The notes beneath the pieces are model-generated. The model searched no databases and had not been told where the DNA came from. It saw only the letters and a program-made list of their open reading frames with translations. A DNA stretch of 64,000 bases from Bolinopsis microptera. Its lineage: Eukaryota; Ctenophora; Tentaculata; Lobata; Bolinopsidae. This document shows positions 23,901 to 38,900 of the stretch, in pieces (position 1 is the first letter of the stretch; each line of letters starts with the position of its first letter). The stretch lies in the NCBI RefSeq assembly GCF_026151205.1, contig NC_087080.1, forward strand, positions 11,951,837 through 12,015,836. Direction: 5' to 3'. Both the position numbers and the translations under genes were made by a program.

Positions 23901-26900
23901 CAGCACTGCCGTTATATCTGAATTAAAGTGGTTATTTCCCTGCTTGGAGTAAATGGGGATGTCACTGCCCACGCTTATCGCTTAGCTCTCTTTGAATATA
24001 AACGGGGAACTTAAATCACCCGATCAGTTTCAGTCCGGACAAATCGGAGATTTTTCTAGAAGGTCAATCGGACTGTTACATCATATTTAAGTATGTAAAA
24101 TACAGTCTAATCAAATCAATTAATTAACCCAATTTTGTAATTAATCGCATGATGGTAACCAGACTCAGTGATCGTTGCTCAGTCACCTAATTTGACAGAA
24201 CAATCTCACAGCAGCTTCAACATACATCATTTAGGTTAAATTATACCTGTTTCTATAATCATAAACTGTTTGTGATGCAACCCAGTGAATTTGGTTCACA
24301 GCTCTAGTGCATCTCAAGATTATCTCTAAACACTGTTCAGTGGAAGTATTTACCTCTTTCTACCAACTCATCAGTATATAAATTATAATGTACTTGAAAA
24401 AGCATTATAGTAAAATACCACCGTTCACCAACCATCGTTATCAAGACTTATAGTTATTTCAGTGTTTTTCTGTATCTATCAATAATGCAAGTGAGAATGC
24501 ACGTGCATAAAGAAATTCATTGCTGCTCCGCGCATAATTCAATTGTATTAAAATCTCACGAAATATTCCTTATCATTTATCAACCTCACACTAAACCTCG
24601 TGATAACCTCACTCTCACACTAAACCTCTTAATATCCTCACTTTACACACACAACCTCACATGATCATCCCTCACTAGACAAACAAAATAAACAAGAACT
24701 TACTGGACTTCACTCCAAGTTCCAGCGTAGTTTGTTGAGCTGTAAATATTAGTCAGGTAACCATAGGAACCAATACAGTAACCACAGTTACGAATACAGT
24801 GACCATAGCGTCACCAATTTAGTAACCACAGTAAGGATGCAGGTTAAGTCAAATCAGCTTAGAGAAAGAGAAAGAGAATTTCATGCATAACATGTAGATA
24901 AAAGTGCTGTCATATCACGCAATAATTAGCATAGCGCCCAGTTTTACCCGGAACCAAGATCTGCTAGCTGAGACCTGATCCCCGGGATATTACCAAATAA
25001 GGTAATGTTACCACAGTAACACTACCGTATAAGGAATACGGGGTATTGTACCTGGAGCGGACCAGATGAGCGGGAGGCGGGTCTGTGACGCTCTGGGACC
25101 GCGAGTAGGGCGTGCGCGCGGGACCGCCCCGCTGCAGAGGCGATGGGGGCAACCCTTCCTTGTTCCTGGAGCAGAGACCAGCTTAGATAAGCTTAGAGCT
25201 AAATAATGCAGCAGCCAAACCCTGAGTCCTCTGGTAGGTAGCGGGATGGCGTAGTGTCGTGGTATTTGGGTCCGGTTACATAATAATTGGCAATAAAAAC
25301 ACCCATTTGAGCAGTTGCTCAAGGTTTGACTGCAAATAGGCTCAAAAGCATTCGGTAGAGTTTTCAGGGTTAAACTAGCTCTGTCTGTGATCAGACTAGG
25401 TAAGAGTAAGGAGCAAGATTAAAAGCGAACTGTGCAAAAAAACATAGGTTAAACATATATTTTTGGTGCTGAAATGTTAAGAGGGCAGCAGAAAAAACTA
25501 CGTTAATACATTCAACATGAACATTACCTATTTCTTGAACAATAAAGGAGGCTCATCGACATTTTCTGCTTTCATCTTTGAAAACATTTAGGAAAATTCA
25601 CAACAATGTACAAATATTTAGAAAATGTAAGGAATGGAAAATGGCAATTATGTCAATGCCGATGAGCTTCCCCGCCAGGTTTCAACAAAAGACGACGACA
25701 AAACAACGCACCATGATGATTGGGCAGCAAGCCGGGAGCCGCCTGATCCGTCGTGATCAACGTCGTCTCTATAGTCCGTATCTGTCTCTATATCTATCTC
25801 TTCCGGCATTTCCTGGTCCAACTGAGGATTTTAACCATTAGGTTGCGTGGAATTTTTCAGTTCAGCTGAATATTTATACTGTTAGGCTTTTTTTGGTTCA
25901 ACTAAATGGTCATGTTTATTCATATCATAAACTCAAATTTTAGCTGTTTTTAAGGCTTTGTCCATCGATGCTTCCCCCCCCCCCCCCCCCCCCCTCTCTC
26001 TCTCCATTAGTTTGTTTGAAAAGGTGATGCCAAGGCCCCCCTCCCCCTTCCTTCCTCTCTCCATTAGTTTGTTTGAAAAGGTGATGACTGGCCTACCTGA
26101 ACCACCGGGTCCCCAGGGGGGCTAATGCTGGTCCGGTGATAATATAGCGCCCGTTTGTTCAAAAAACTTGTTTCGTTCAAAAAGCCTCCGTAAACATGGT
26201 GGATATCATCCATTGAAATCTTCATTCTTTGATATTATTCTACTTATTGTTGAAACTATCCGTTTTCTAACAGATGAACAATATAATGTTTAAATTTACA
26301 GATGCCAGGCCTAACGCCGGCATTTTACGGTGCAAAACTAGCGTCGGGTATCATCTAAAGGCACTGACACAGTATCAAAAAATCGGCTGAAATCTGCAAG
26401 ACTAGCGAGATATCAAAGCACGACAAATGGAGTTTATTAATGGAGTACAAATCCTAATATAGATCATTTCAACATCGGCTTCTTAGAAAACACTACCTTC
26501 TTCTAGATTGTTTTTAATTCTCCAGGATTCTACTCCTCGTCGATTGATAAAACTTATGTTAAATTTTTCCAATTGTCCTATTTAAATGTATTAACGTCAC
26601 TGTATTTGACATGAATTATCCGATTTCCTATTTTCACGTACTATAAAAAGTTTAAATATTATAAAATTACAGCATCAATACTCCTACATAAATGTTCACA
26701 AGCATCACTATCAGGAAGATTTAAACGATCATAGATTCTAAAATGCTCAGAATTCTCAAAATTCAAAATTTAACAACGTATCTCAAGAGGGCCACAATAG
26801 AAATTGTTTATTATAAATTATCCTAATAAGTCATAGCATAATAATTAATACCTTGGTATTTTTATTTGGTCAACAAAATCAAATACAAAACATCGTTTTG

Positions 26901-29900
26901 ACCATATCTTTAATATCATATCTTTAATATCAGACTATTCTAGAGAAGTTGAGGAATATTTAAGCATGGGGTTTTCCTTCCACCCCCCCCCCCCCCCCCC
27001 CCTCAAAACCGAGCATTAAAAATGGGCTGAAATCTGAGACAATTACAAACGATAAACAAAGATCGGTAAGTGGAGTTATAAATGGAGTACCTACCTTAAA
27101 ATAGACCGTTTAACTATCAGCTTCTCAGAGAACACTACCTTCTTCTAGATTGTTTCAATTCTACTTCTCCAAGTTTCTAGTTTCTACCCCTCATCTCACT
27201 ATCTATCTAACATGCGCGGGAATACGAGATAAAACCTGTAAACTTACGCTCTGTAACTTATTTAGAACAGGTTCGGGCAGCAGGAAGGTACGACCATGTG
27301 TGGTGATAGGATCTAGTCGGGGTGATAGAGGGGCGAGAGAGTCCGGGGTCCTCGATTGTGCCTGGGGATCAGTGAGGTCAGTCGTGATCGAATATTAAAA
27401 ATTAGTAAAACTTGTCATTTTAAGAAGTCCTATTCAAATTCTTAAACGTCAACTGTTATAGTGAGCAAGAATTATCCTATTTTATCCTACTATAAAAGTT
27501 TAACTATTTATAACTAATTCTAAAATTATAGCATCAATATGCAAAAATAAATGTTCACAAGCATCATTATCAGGAAGATTTAAACGATCATAGATTCTAA
27601 AATGAGAATCCTCGGGATTCAAAATTTAACAATGTGTCCAGTGGCCGCAATAGAATTTTAAAATTTTAAGTAATCTTTATAATTCGTAGCATGATACGAT
27701 CGTATTATGACATTGAAATCAAATTCAAAACAACGTTTTGATCATATTATGTTTTGATCGTATCTTTAATATCATACTATTCTAGAACTTTCTCGAGATT
27801 TTTCAACATAATATATCTTATTTGTAAACTTTTCAAGTTATAACTTATGCATTTGGCTAGGGTCACTGGCAAAAACCGGTTAAACATGTTTGTTTTGATA
27901 AAAGTCAGCGATTTGCCCATCAATCTGTAGGAGCGAACAATTAAACCGCAAATAATTTTCATAAGTAAGACAAACCTTCCCACCTATATTCCCACGTATT
28001 GAAGAAAATTGTTTACATAAAATTTAACAGAAAAACGTACGGGAAGATCATCCTGCATGGGCGAGTCCCTATCTTTAAGACTCGGAGTGCAACAAGGTTC
28101 AGGACTCGGCCGGGGTGTATAACTTGGAACCGGACTCGGCCGAACGGACTCCTCATCGGGCTGATCGTCCAGGAAGGAAAAGGTACTCATTATATCCTTC
28201 ATTAGCGTGTCTTTGAACATCTGGAGGGGTTTTATGTGAGTCAGGTTGTAATATCAACATGTTCAACATATCAACATTGTGATGATGACTTATGGGCTTG
28301 AGATTTCGGTAAGATGCGAATCTGTTAACTGTCATTTGGTAAAATATTTGGTATTGTTTTCGATAAACATTAAACATGCCGTGTTCCGTGTCTCATTTCA
28401 TGGAATATGGAGGTAGAATTAAAATAATCGTGCTTTGTTTACTTTCTAGTTTTAATAGTTTCTAGTATCATATTTTAATTGAGTTATAAATAACATTAAC
28501 CATGCAGCCTTGTTTAATTTTATTCTCGATAAGATTTGTTCTCAAGCATTCTATTGGAGAAAAACATATGTTTTTGGTCATACATATAAAATCATGAGCA
28601 TGCTTGTGAATAAAACTTTCGTGAAATTTCAAAACAATCAATCATTTTAAACTCGGACATAAACAAAATTGTGAACCAGCCATTCCACTGATAAAACCCA
28701 ACACGGAAGTATTTTGTATTTGAAATAGAGACCTGTACTAGAGACAGTGAGCGATTTTAATCTAGATTCGTTTGAACGGACCAGTTTCATGCTGCCAAAA
28801 ATTGCATTTAAATTTTTTAAAGCTACGTTCTTCGGCTTCTGATCGTCAAGAAAAGTGCTTAATTGTGACTATAACTAATCGGGTCTCTATCTCATTTCCA
28901 GCATAACTAGTCATAACAAGTCATAACAAGTCATAACAGTCATTATACTCACTTTCGTCTCCCCTACTTCGGGTTCCTGGCAGTTCATTTTTAATGTATT
29001 CGTTTATAATTATGCCTACATATAAAATGTGTGCTTACAGACTTCATAATAAATCTATTAAACTAAATTTAAAGTTATAAGAAAACTTACCGTGGTATCA
29101 GTGATTGGACTAGTTTCGAAAAGCTCTTCTGTTTTTGGACTCATCGTCAAGGATTTAGGGTACGTCCTGAAGCGGTAAGTCTGTAAAACACCTAACTAAC
29201 TCAGCACTAATACTCACCATAAATAATAAAGCATCACAAAATATTGTTCACTAAAAATTTAAAGTTATCCATGATCCGTTAAATTTTAGTAAAAGAAGGT
29301 TCAAACACTACCAAACAAACCTACCCTGTGTAAAGTGGAGGGGGATGGTAAATGATGGTGATCACCATGATTTTAGGGGAAATCACCGCCATCACCAGCT
29401 AAACAACACAATCTATAACTGACGTTATCAACCAAACAACACGTGATACGATACCCCGACATGATACGAGAGTAACAACGATAAAACGTGTTAGAAGTAA
29501 TGTGTACTCAGAAGCAGATTATCATGTTGTGTGTAGAGACTATTAGAGACATGTGTAATATTACCAGTATAGAGATATGTGTAATACCAGTATAGAGACA
29601 TGTGTAATACCAGTATACAAGGACAGACAGCCTGGCACGGTTAGGCTCTGGGGGACTTTAAATAGAAATTAAACTTGAGATTACACGAGTTTAACAAGTT
29701 AAAGAAATTTGGGATTATTTTCTGACACTTGAAAACACTTCAACAACACTTCAACGTTAGATATCAAGGACACTAAGTGATGGTTAAAGTAAAGACTGTA
29801 AGTAATATCTAGGTATAACACGTCTCCACCTAACGTGTATCTTTTACCTTGAAAGAAAACTTAACTGAGAAAGTCCTTGAGATTTGTCAATAATTCAGTT

Positions 29901-32900
29901 AATACCGCCCCTAAACTGGACGTGATGCTAGAACTACACAACTACTTAACAATCCAATTACTGCAGAACTCGACTTGCCGTCGCTTTAACCAAACAACTA
30001 AAATCTCGAATGACTCGTTCAATCGTGCGTGCATAACAATCTAACAACAAATTTAGCACATATAACAGCTAAAAACTAGCGACAATTGACCACAACTATT
30101 CAACCAGAGTTAACTTTCACTACAAACAAAGGTCCAGCTGGATACCTTAGATATTATTATACGTTTCATGGAAATTTAAAGTTTAAAAAGCTGCCTTTAC
30201 AAATGCCGAATGGGCGATATAGCGATAAATCCTTATTTTAACCAGTTGTCAGTTGAGTAGAGTCCCTTGATACAGCTCGATAATAGCGACTAAACAGTAA
30301 ACAAGGGTGAAAGCCAACCTTGTGCTACTTGCAAGGCTTGTCACATACACGTTTAACTGCCAACTAAAGGCCCAAATTGTAGCCAAATACTGCAAGCTTC
30401 TTTAAACAGGTAAATAGGGAGTTGGGAAAGTGAATTGCGTTCTTGTGTAAAATTCCAACCCCAACTCCTCTTTTGAAGAGGAAACCGCCCGTTCTGTTAC
30501 GTAGGTACAGATTATTCAAGTGCTTTACAAGTAGCGAAACGTACGACCTAGTTGTGACCAGCACCAATAGAAATGCTTAAAAATGTAATCTCATCGAGCT
30601 ACTAAATTATAACTAAAAGTGCAAAACTTCACTTAAGTAAAATACACAACATTGTGACAACAAAAAATCTATGCCACCCTTATAACAGAACTAGAAGCTG
30701 CACAATTGGATATATAAATAGGTCGCGTAAACCTCCAGTTATTATACAGTAAACTAGCTATACTAGTGCAGATCTAGCTACACAGCATAACATAGTCTAT
30801 GTATAGATCTTTGCAGCCTCTCTTATTGTACACTTGATAATAGTGCGGAAATGAAGCTGCTGGACGGCAGGGTGGGGAGGTATTTAATTGGGTGGTATTT
30901 TGTGTCTGTAATTCTACAGATCGGTGGGAAGAGGGAGGAGCAGGGAGGAGAGACGAGATTCAACTGTTCCCGATTTGGTTGCATCTATTAATAAAATATC
31001 TCTACCAGAAATAATTTTTGAAGAAGCATATTTACACGCGAGTGTTGAATTTTACTGTTGGGTTTACAAACAATATAAAGTTTCACATCTCAACAAAAAC
31101 ACAGTAATACAAACAGACGAACTCACAAACAAACCAACAGACAAACGAACTTACAGGTTGTGGTTGCGTCTCCAACAGCGCTGCGCGGCGAGAGCTGCCT
31201 CCCTCATGTCCACGTAGCGTCTCCGCTGGACAAACATCCTCCAGCTGCTTGCGATGAGCGACGCAGCTGCGTACCGCTGCCGTTTTGAATACTCTCGCCA
31301 GTGTCTCTGAAGGAGTAACAAGGTGAGTTTAACATTGATTACACATTTTATTTAACATCTTTTCATACTCAATTACATTTGCGTAACGTTGGAGACGTCA
31401 GGTTCAATTCCCGCATTCGAGTCAATGTGACCCTGATGATGTGTAACTGCTCAAACTATACAGATTTTCTTAAAAACACTTCAAACAGAGGTGTTAAGGT
31501 AACAATGACAGATTATTGAGGTACTGAAAGATGTAATTGTATATTTTGCATAGCAGTATTGTCGAGCTGTGGGAACAATATTCCCTCCCGTGCTAAGTAG
31601 ACTGAAATATGGAGGGTGGTTAGATTAAACGGTCAAATCGGGTCCAATTAACTTCTTTAAAAAAGCTTCAGTGGTCTACTCAGCACAGGAGAAAATGGTC
31701 AAGTGAGGAAGCCAAAGTGAGCTATGGTAAGTTAAGGGAGGCAACGCACCGTTGGGTTAGAGAAAACAGATAGCAGGCTCTTAACGAGCTCCACACAAGA
31801 CCTAGCAACAAGTCTCCCCATCATAGTGAGGAGGGTGATCCCCACTGCTGGAGCCACCACCTCGTGCAGATACCGTAATAATGACGTTGTCATAACAACC
31901 GCCTCCGTTCACATGGCAACCTGTGGTAACCAGGGCGACTGAGATCAAGCGCGGCGCATTTTACAAGCGGTTAATAGTCAGTAGTAAGAGAGGGAAGATG
32001 TGCGGGTTATTAAGTGATTAGGTTAATTAGTGTGGTAATTGGGTGAGCGTTGGCGGTGGTTATTAAATACGTCTACTGACTGGTAATAATATGTGATAAT
32101 CTACTTGATATTATCACTGGCTGCTGTTATCTGAATCGTTCAAAGACGACTAATAATAATATCACCGGAATGGTTGGTAAAAAGAAAAGTTGTCAATGAA
32201 GAAAAGGCGTCTCGGTGGATTTTTCCCACAAAGCAACCGGCTAATGAACAAGCAAAATAGAAAAAAAAGGAGAAAAATGTCTAAGGTTATCCCGAGGTAA
32301 TCATAAAACTTTTAGTTTGATGTTATTCATAGCTCCATTAGAATGTTGAGTAGACATTTTTAAAGTAGAGAGAGCAGCATTAATAAAAGGGTTAAGATGA
32401 AAACACATTTAACTATGTAACCGACAGTACATTATCTGATATCGGCTATCAAATCTCTACTCTAAGACTGATTATACTTTAAATTGATTAACTATAACTT
32501 ATAACCTATAACACGAAACTAAGTCACGATATGCCGGGACCCACCCTCCTATCACAGACCTTCTCTCATTAAAACTCCTACCATAGAATCCTATCACAGA
32601 CCTGGCATCAGACCAGGGAGTCTCTCCCAGCCAGTCAAAGTACGATTAAGGAATCCTTACATAAGTGAATTTAACCAGTCCAAATCCTGGCCAGCGGCCA
32701 CACAATTTCGTAAGTAGCGTTTCATTGCCCGATGAAGGACCCAAATTTATGAAGTTCGAAATGCATGACATAAGCTGACTGCTGACGGCAGCAAAAGATC
32801 TAGAGAACATATAATTTTCTAGTCCACATATCAATTCTTTTCTAATATTGCCAGTATAATCTAATTCTCACTGGTGTTTTGTCGTCGTTTGATTGTTACT

Positions 32901-35900
32901 GCCTATTTAAAATACGTATTTATTCTGCCATATTAAACATAAATGCTTCTCCCTCCTCCGTAAAGGCAAGTAATAATAAGCTTAGTGGTTGCTGAGTGAC
33001 TACTCAGTAGTTAACTTAGTAGTTATGATAGTCTCGTCAGTTCCTTGATTACAGATTCGCCGCAGCGTGAAGATAATGTCTGTGAAAATGATGACCGGTA
33101 AATTAGGCCATTATTGATTTATGTCACGGTGAAAGAATTTCCCCCGGCTCTCAGCCACTGGAAGAGTTGCCAGCTACAGCCCAGGATAAACGACTCATTG
33201 TTATGGAGACTGGAGAGTAGACATTTGATGGAGGTAACTGGGGTGAAGTGGATTACTAGTGGAACAAGGACCTGCTATTACAAGCTGATTTATGAGTCAT
33301 GGTGAGATCTACCGATCTACAGTCTACACTATACAGCTGCTTCTACCTAAAAACCTGCAAAGGATTCTAGATTTTAACAAATAAGCTTCAAGGGCTATCA
33401 ACTAAACGTTCAACATCAACGAGGTGAGTTCACCATCAACAAGGTGAGTTTAGTAATTCTTTCCAAGATGAAACTACTACACTCCCAGTTAACTGTTATT
33501 AAAGTGAACACTCGTTACGACTTACGACACACGTGCCCCACCCCTCAGCACTACAATTATTGTTTATATTACTATGGAGTGTGCTGACATTGGTCCACGT
33601 TAAGTATAGTTACTTAACAGACATTTGCCAGTGTGTGACGTGTATTTTGAGTGATCTTATTAATGTAGGTCGAAACTTCGGTAGATTGTAGAATGATCTT
33701 TGATCAAGATTAAGTAATATTGTTGAATTAAACTTTCTTTGCAGTCTTACCTATAAATTCATTGTTAACTTAGTATCGTTTTTTTAGTAAAATAAGAAAA
33801 CTGAAAAGTGGTCGGCGACGTTCATTTTATACCAGTTTAGCGATACGGCAAACAACTGACAAGCAAAAGGCAGCGAAGATAAACTTAGATCATATTTTGT
33901 TGGCACTTGGCTGTAGAAGAAGTAAACAGTAAATTAAACCTAACAAGCAATTTACAACTAATTAGCGCGGAATAATAGTTTAAACGTGGTTCACTAAACA
34001 AATAAACGTGAATAATTAATTGCAATCATTAGATCAGAGTATTGTGCAGACAGCAAGACGTCAATAATAAATATTATAATTAAAACGTGCCTACAGCTGA
34101 CCAACAATAACTGGAACTCTAGCGCAGGATAAATCTACCTTACGGCAACGTTTGCTATTATGTCGCAATACGGCGACGTTAAGCATAATATCGCAATACT
34201 GCTACGATCGACACTATGTCGCATTACGACGCCGAAAAAAGCTAAATCGCCAGTTTTTAAATCCACTGGGTTGACTCTAGCTCCTCTTATAACTTGAACC
34301 GTGGAAATAAAATAAACAACTTTATTTGATTTGTTAAAATCTATTGACATTGAGCGGGAGAGATAAATCATAAAGGTACCACAAAGGACTTAAAGCGAGA
34401 GCAGACGTAAAAACTGTGAAATGAAATGAGCCATTTGGTCCGTTAAAAATAGAGTTGCACTCAGTGTACATGTAATAAAGCTATCAAATCTGACGGGCAA
34501 TATCATTGCGCAACACCATTACCAGTTCTACTAGTGAAACTAACTTTACGAGTAACAATGCTATGATTCGATATCAAGATCCACGCAATAAACTGGGCAC
34601 CACTTATAGCGACTCACCACGTTACTTATAGTTACTAATAAAAGCTGAACAATACAGAGGGACCCGTTATAATCTAATAGCAAGGGCTGAGACTGACAAT
34701 TGTTTCTGGACAAGGTATTATCACGTTTGTAATAATAAGGTATTATCAGTGATTTGATTATACTTATAGTGCGCGTATTATTATGATGGATTAGCGAGGC
34801 TCACGTCAACCGACAACCCCTCATTAACTATTAGTCAGCAAAACCGCGGATATTAGCAAAACCGTGGTTATTGCAAGAGGGGAAATTGTGTTGGAGATGA
34901 TTACTGGTTGCGATCTGAGTATGTTTAATTTTGGTATTAAGCGCAGTTATTATAACAATTATAACAAGACTGATCAGAGATTATATTTAATTTTCATATT
35001 AAATATGAGCGCTCTTGTAATAGTGACTTTAACAGTGCTGCCAAGCGCTCAAGGAGATTATTATCTCTCGAGATGAAAGCATGAAGGATATGTACCGGGG
35101 AATATTGCGTCAAACCACTTTATAAGACGGGTCCCCCTCTCTTTCAATTAGTGCTTCAAGCACTTGGTTCATATCTGGAGGGGGTTCATGAAACATATTT
35201 ATTATACTTGTTTAATATGGTTATATATTCAATAGGTTATACTGCTCACTGACCTGTATTAAAATAGCAGCTAATCGCATCCTCTTGTACTTGACTCTGC
35301 CGAGCCATCCTCTCAGGTGAGACTGTATCAGCTGTACTCTGTCTAATATCAGCCTGTCTTGGTACTCGTTCAGCTGCTGTAATGGTCCTTCCCTCATGAA
35401 CACCTTACTAAGTCCCAGCTGAAATTCGGAGGGTTAGTTAAATAGTAAGTTAATCAGTAAGTTAATTAGTAAGTTAATTAGTAAGTTAATTAGTAAATTA
35501 ATTAGTAAATTAATTAGTAAGTTAATTAGTAAGTTAATTAGTAAGTTAATTAGTAAGTTAATTAGTAAGTTAATTAGTAAATTAATTAGTAAGTTAATTA
35601 GTAAGTTATTTATTAAGTTAATTAGTAAGTTAATTAGTAAATTAATTAGTAAGTTAATTAGTTAGTTAATTAGTAAGTTAATTAGTGAGTTAATTGATTA
35701 AGGAATCCTTAAGTAAGAACATCAACTAAAAGTTCATTTTTATATGGTGAGTAGATCATGATGACGTGCAAGAGTGATTACTGATTAGAGTAATAATCAT
35801 GTTTCTGACCTGGTATTGTCCCTTCTCAATTTTGGCCCAATCAAAGAATTTGGCGATGTCTTTCTGGTGTGACTCCCTCATCGATAACCTGAATGCGTTG

Positions 35901-38900
35901 CAAAACTCCTGAAATTTTATTTTGTAACACATATCACGTATAACACATGAGCAATCCTAAAAGTTAGGCCCGGACTGAAAAACAACCTCAACATGATTTA
36001 GGCCGGACAAAACTCCGGATAAAAGACTCCAGATAAAACAGTCCGGATAAAAGACTCCAGATTAAACATTCCGGATAAAAGACTCTGGAATCCTTACCTC
36101 CTTGTTATAACGGACAGGGTAGCTAGCTTTGCGTATCTGGATAGTTTCCAACATGCCGGTATACCTCAGTTGTCTGTCCACGAAATCAGTTTCAAACATG
36201 TTGGGTTTACCGTCATAGTTGCTCTTTATACAGCGGATAAAGTGTGGGTTCGCAGAGTTCAGAACTTTTACCAGGCTCGTCAGCGAGGACTGGAAGTGAA
36301 ATATGTTTTAGAATTAAATCATTATCTAAATTAATTTACGACGACTCAGATATGTCATGTCAGATATGTACTAAGATGAAGAGTACATCATGTATAATTA
36401 TAATGACATAAAAGTGTGTAACATCTTAAATATAATAATCTCTTTTAATAGTGTTGAAAATGCGCAGCCGAAAGTAAAGCAAGACAAAAGTCCAGAGTAG
36501 AGTTGTTCCCCCTGCAACGACATTGGAACTTACCATGAATTGTCCCACGACAGTGGAGCGAGGTTGTCGCCTCCCCCTAGCACCAGCTCTGAACACTTGT
36601 TGTCTAGTTTGTCGGTGTTTGGTAGCTGGGATCTGAACGGAGATGTAAGGGGTGAGGGGGTGTAACGGGGGGGTGAGGGGGGTGTAACGGGGTTTCACTG
36701 CAGGAAGACATTTTTTATAATTAATCAATAATCTCAGTCTGGATTAATTTAGCCAATGTCAGAGGCACTGATTTCAGATTTGATGTGAAGACTTCGGGTT
36801 CTAATGGAGACCTTTGAGAAGTTATAGAAGACAGTCAGGCTGCAGATCAGCAATAAAATACGTTATTTTCAACGTTAAATTTGTTGTGGGGTAGCTCAGT
36901 ATCAGAGTATGAACAGTATCAACTAATCAGCTAGGTATCATAGTAAATTATTTAATTAAACACAGTTTCAGGTCTGTGTTGCTGTATCAGGATGTAAAAG
37001 TGCATTTTACCCCAGCACACCAGTACCTCACTAACATGTAATATCTCTCGGCTCTCGCTCCTGCGCGGCGGCTGGTTCTGCTTAGGTCCGTCACTGCTCC
37101 GTCTAATCTTGGCGTCCAGGTCCGCAAACGCGGGGTTGTCGGACATGTACGCGCTTGCTCGGTCCTTGACGCTCCGGCTCCCGTCAGAGTCGGATGATTT
37201 GTTCCGCGGTCCTGGGGGTGCTAGGGTGACGGGTCAGATGGGTGCGGTCATGCAAAACAACACCAAACAACAGGGCCGGGGGTGCAAAGCAACACCAAAC
37301 AACAGGGGGTTTAGTCTGTAACAAAGTGGACACAGTATGATCGCTGATCAAATGTTTTCAATTAAGTTATAAAGAATCATGCTGACTATAATTTTTAAAT
37401 TCTATATTTCAAGTTGCTCCAAAATTTAATGATCAGGACTTTCATTGGGTTTATTTCCTTAACGTTGTATTTACCCTGAACCAACAATCAACAGATCAAC
37501 ACAATTAAACACAATTAAACTCCGTGCAATTAATATACTCACTAAATGACACTCCTTGTTCCCTGTTATCTGTAGGACTAAGAGTGTAGGATTGTATAGC
37601 GTTCCTACAAGCAAACACTGCTCCAATGTAGTTGCGGAGCAACGTCCACCGTGCCAGCGCTACTGGATCACAACCTGGTAACGTTAGGTATTTAATGTTT
37701 GGAATTTAATGTTTGGTATTCAATGTTTGGTATTTAATGCTTGGTATTTAATACTTGGTATTTAATGCTTGGTATTTAATGTTTGGTATTTAATGTTTGG
37801 TACTTAATGTTTGTTGTCATTGTTCACGAATTAAAGTTTTGAAAGATTGAGAATGTTTGCAACTGTTGGGAAAGTACTGATATCAAGCTTGATATTCGAT
37901 AACATTTTCCATTAAATTCGTTAGGTTTTGATGTAAACATGTTATTCTCATAAATAAGTCCAATAATTACCGATGAGACGTTTGATGAACAGAGAAGTGC
38001 TGCTTTTCAGGACGTGCACAATATCAGCCCTCATGTGACCTCTATTCTTCTCCAAAAACTCCTAAAATAGACAAGATAAATAACAAAGGCCAAACAATTT
38101 GATTGACTGATTGAGATAAGAGGCCAAGTAATATAATAGCTTAAATTGAGAAACTAATAATAACAGTGCGATAACTTACGTCTATTCTGTACTGGACTGG
38201 ACCAGCATAGTGTATAATCTCAAATGCGTTTTCTTGGATCTGAGTTTTGTTGTAGTTCTCATGATTACCATGGTTATCGTTAAACTTCTGTAGTAGTGAC
38301 TGGTTCGAGCCTCCCGGGAAACTGAAACAATGAATTAAGATATCATCAATATCGTTATAGGGGAAAAGTACAGACTTAAAATCCACAGCTTTTTATTGAC
38401 CAAGAAAAAGACCAAACCTCTCTAAAAATGCTGAACACCTTTAAAAAGGAGAAAATCTCATCATTGCTCACCTGTTTTCCTCATCTAGAAGATGCAGAAG
38501 TCCTATAGGTTTCCCTCTAAACAACTCCAAGCATGACTCGTTATCTTTGTAACCAACCATGGTCCACACAATCTTCTCCTTCGTGTACTCGTCCTGAGGG
38601 AGTAGTCATTATACTATATATGGGCATTGGCACAATTTGACATTGGACAGGTAAGAATTTACGGAGGGTGTTCGATTGATTATTATCGTTTCCCCCGGAA
38701 ATTATTGTAACTAATTCATTTATTATATATTGTTAACGAGATTGAGAGCTGAGAACTACATAAATAATATCTGTACCTGCTCGAGTTTGAAAATATGTTG
38801 GTCGAAGAAATGCTGGAGTTGTTCGTTTGCATAGTTGATACAGAACTGTTCGAATCTGTTTCCGTCCTGGAAGTCCTCGAACCCGAACATATCCAGCAGT

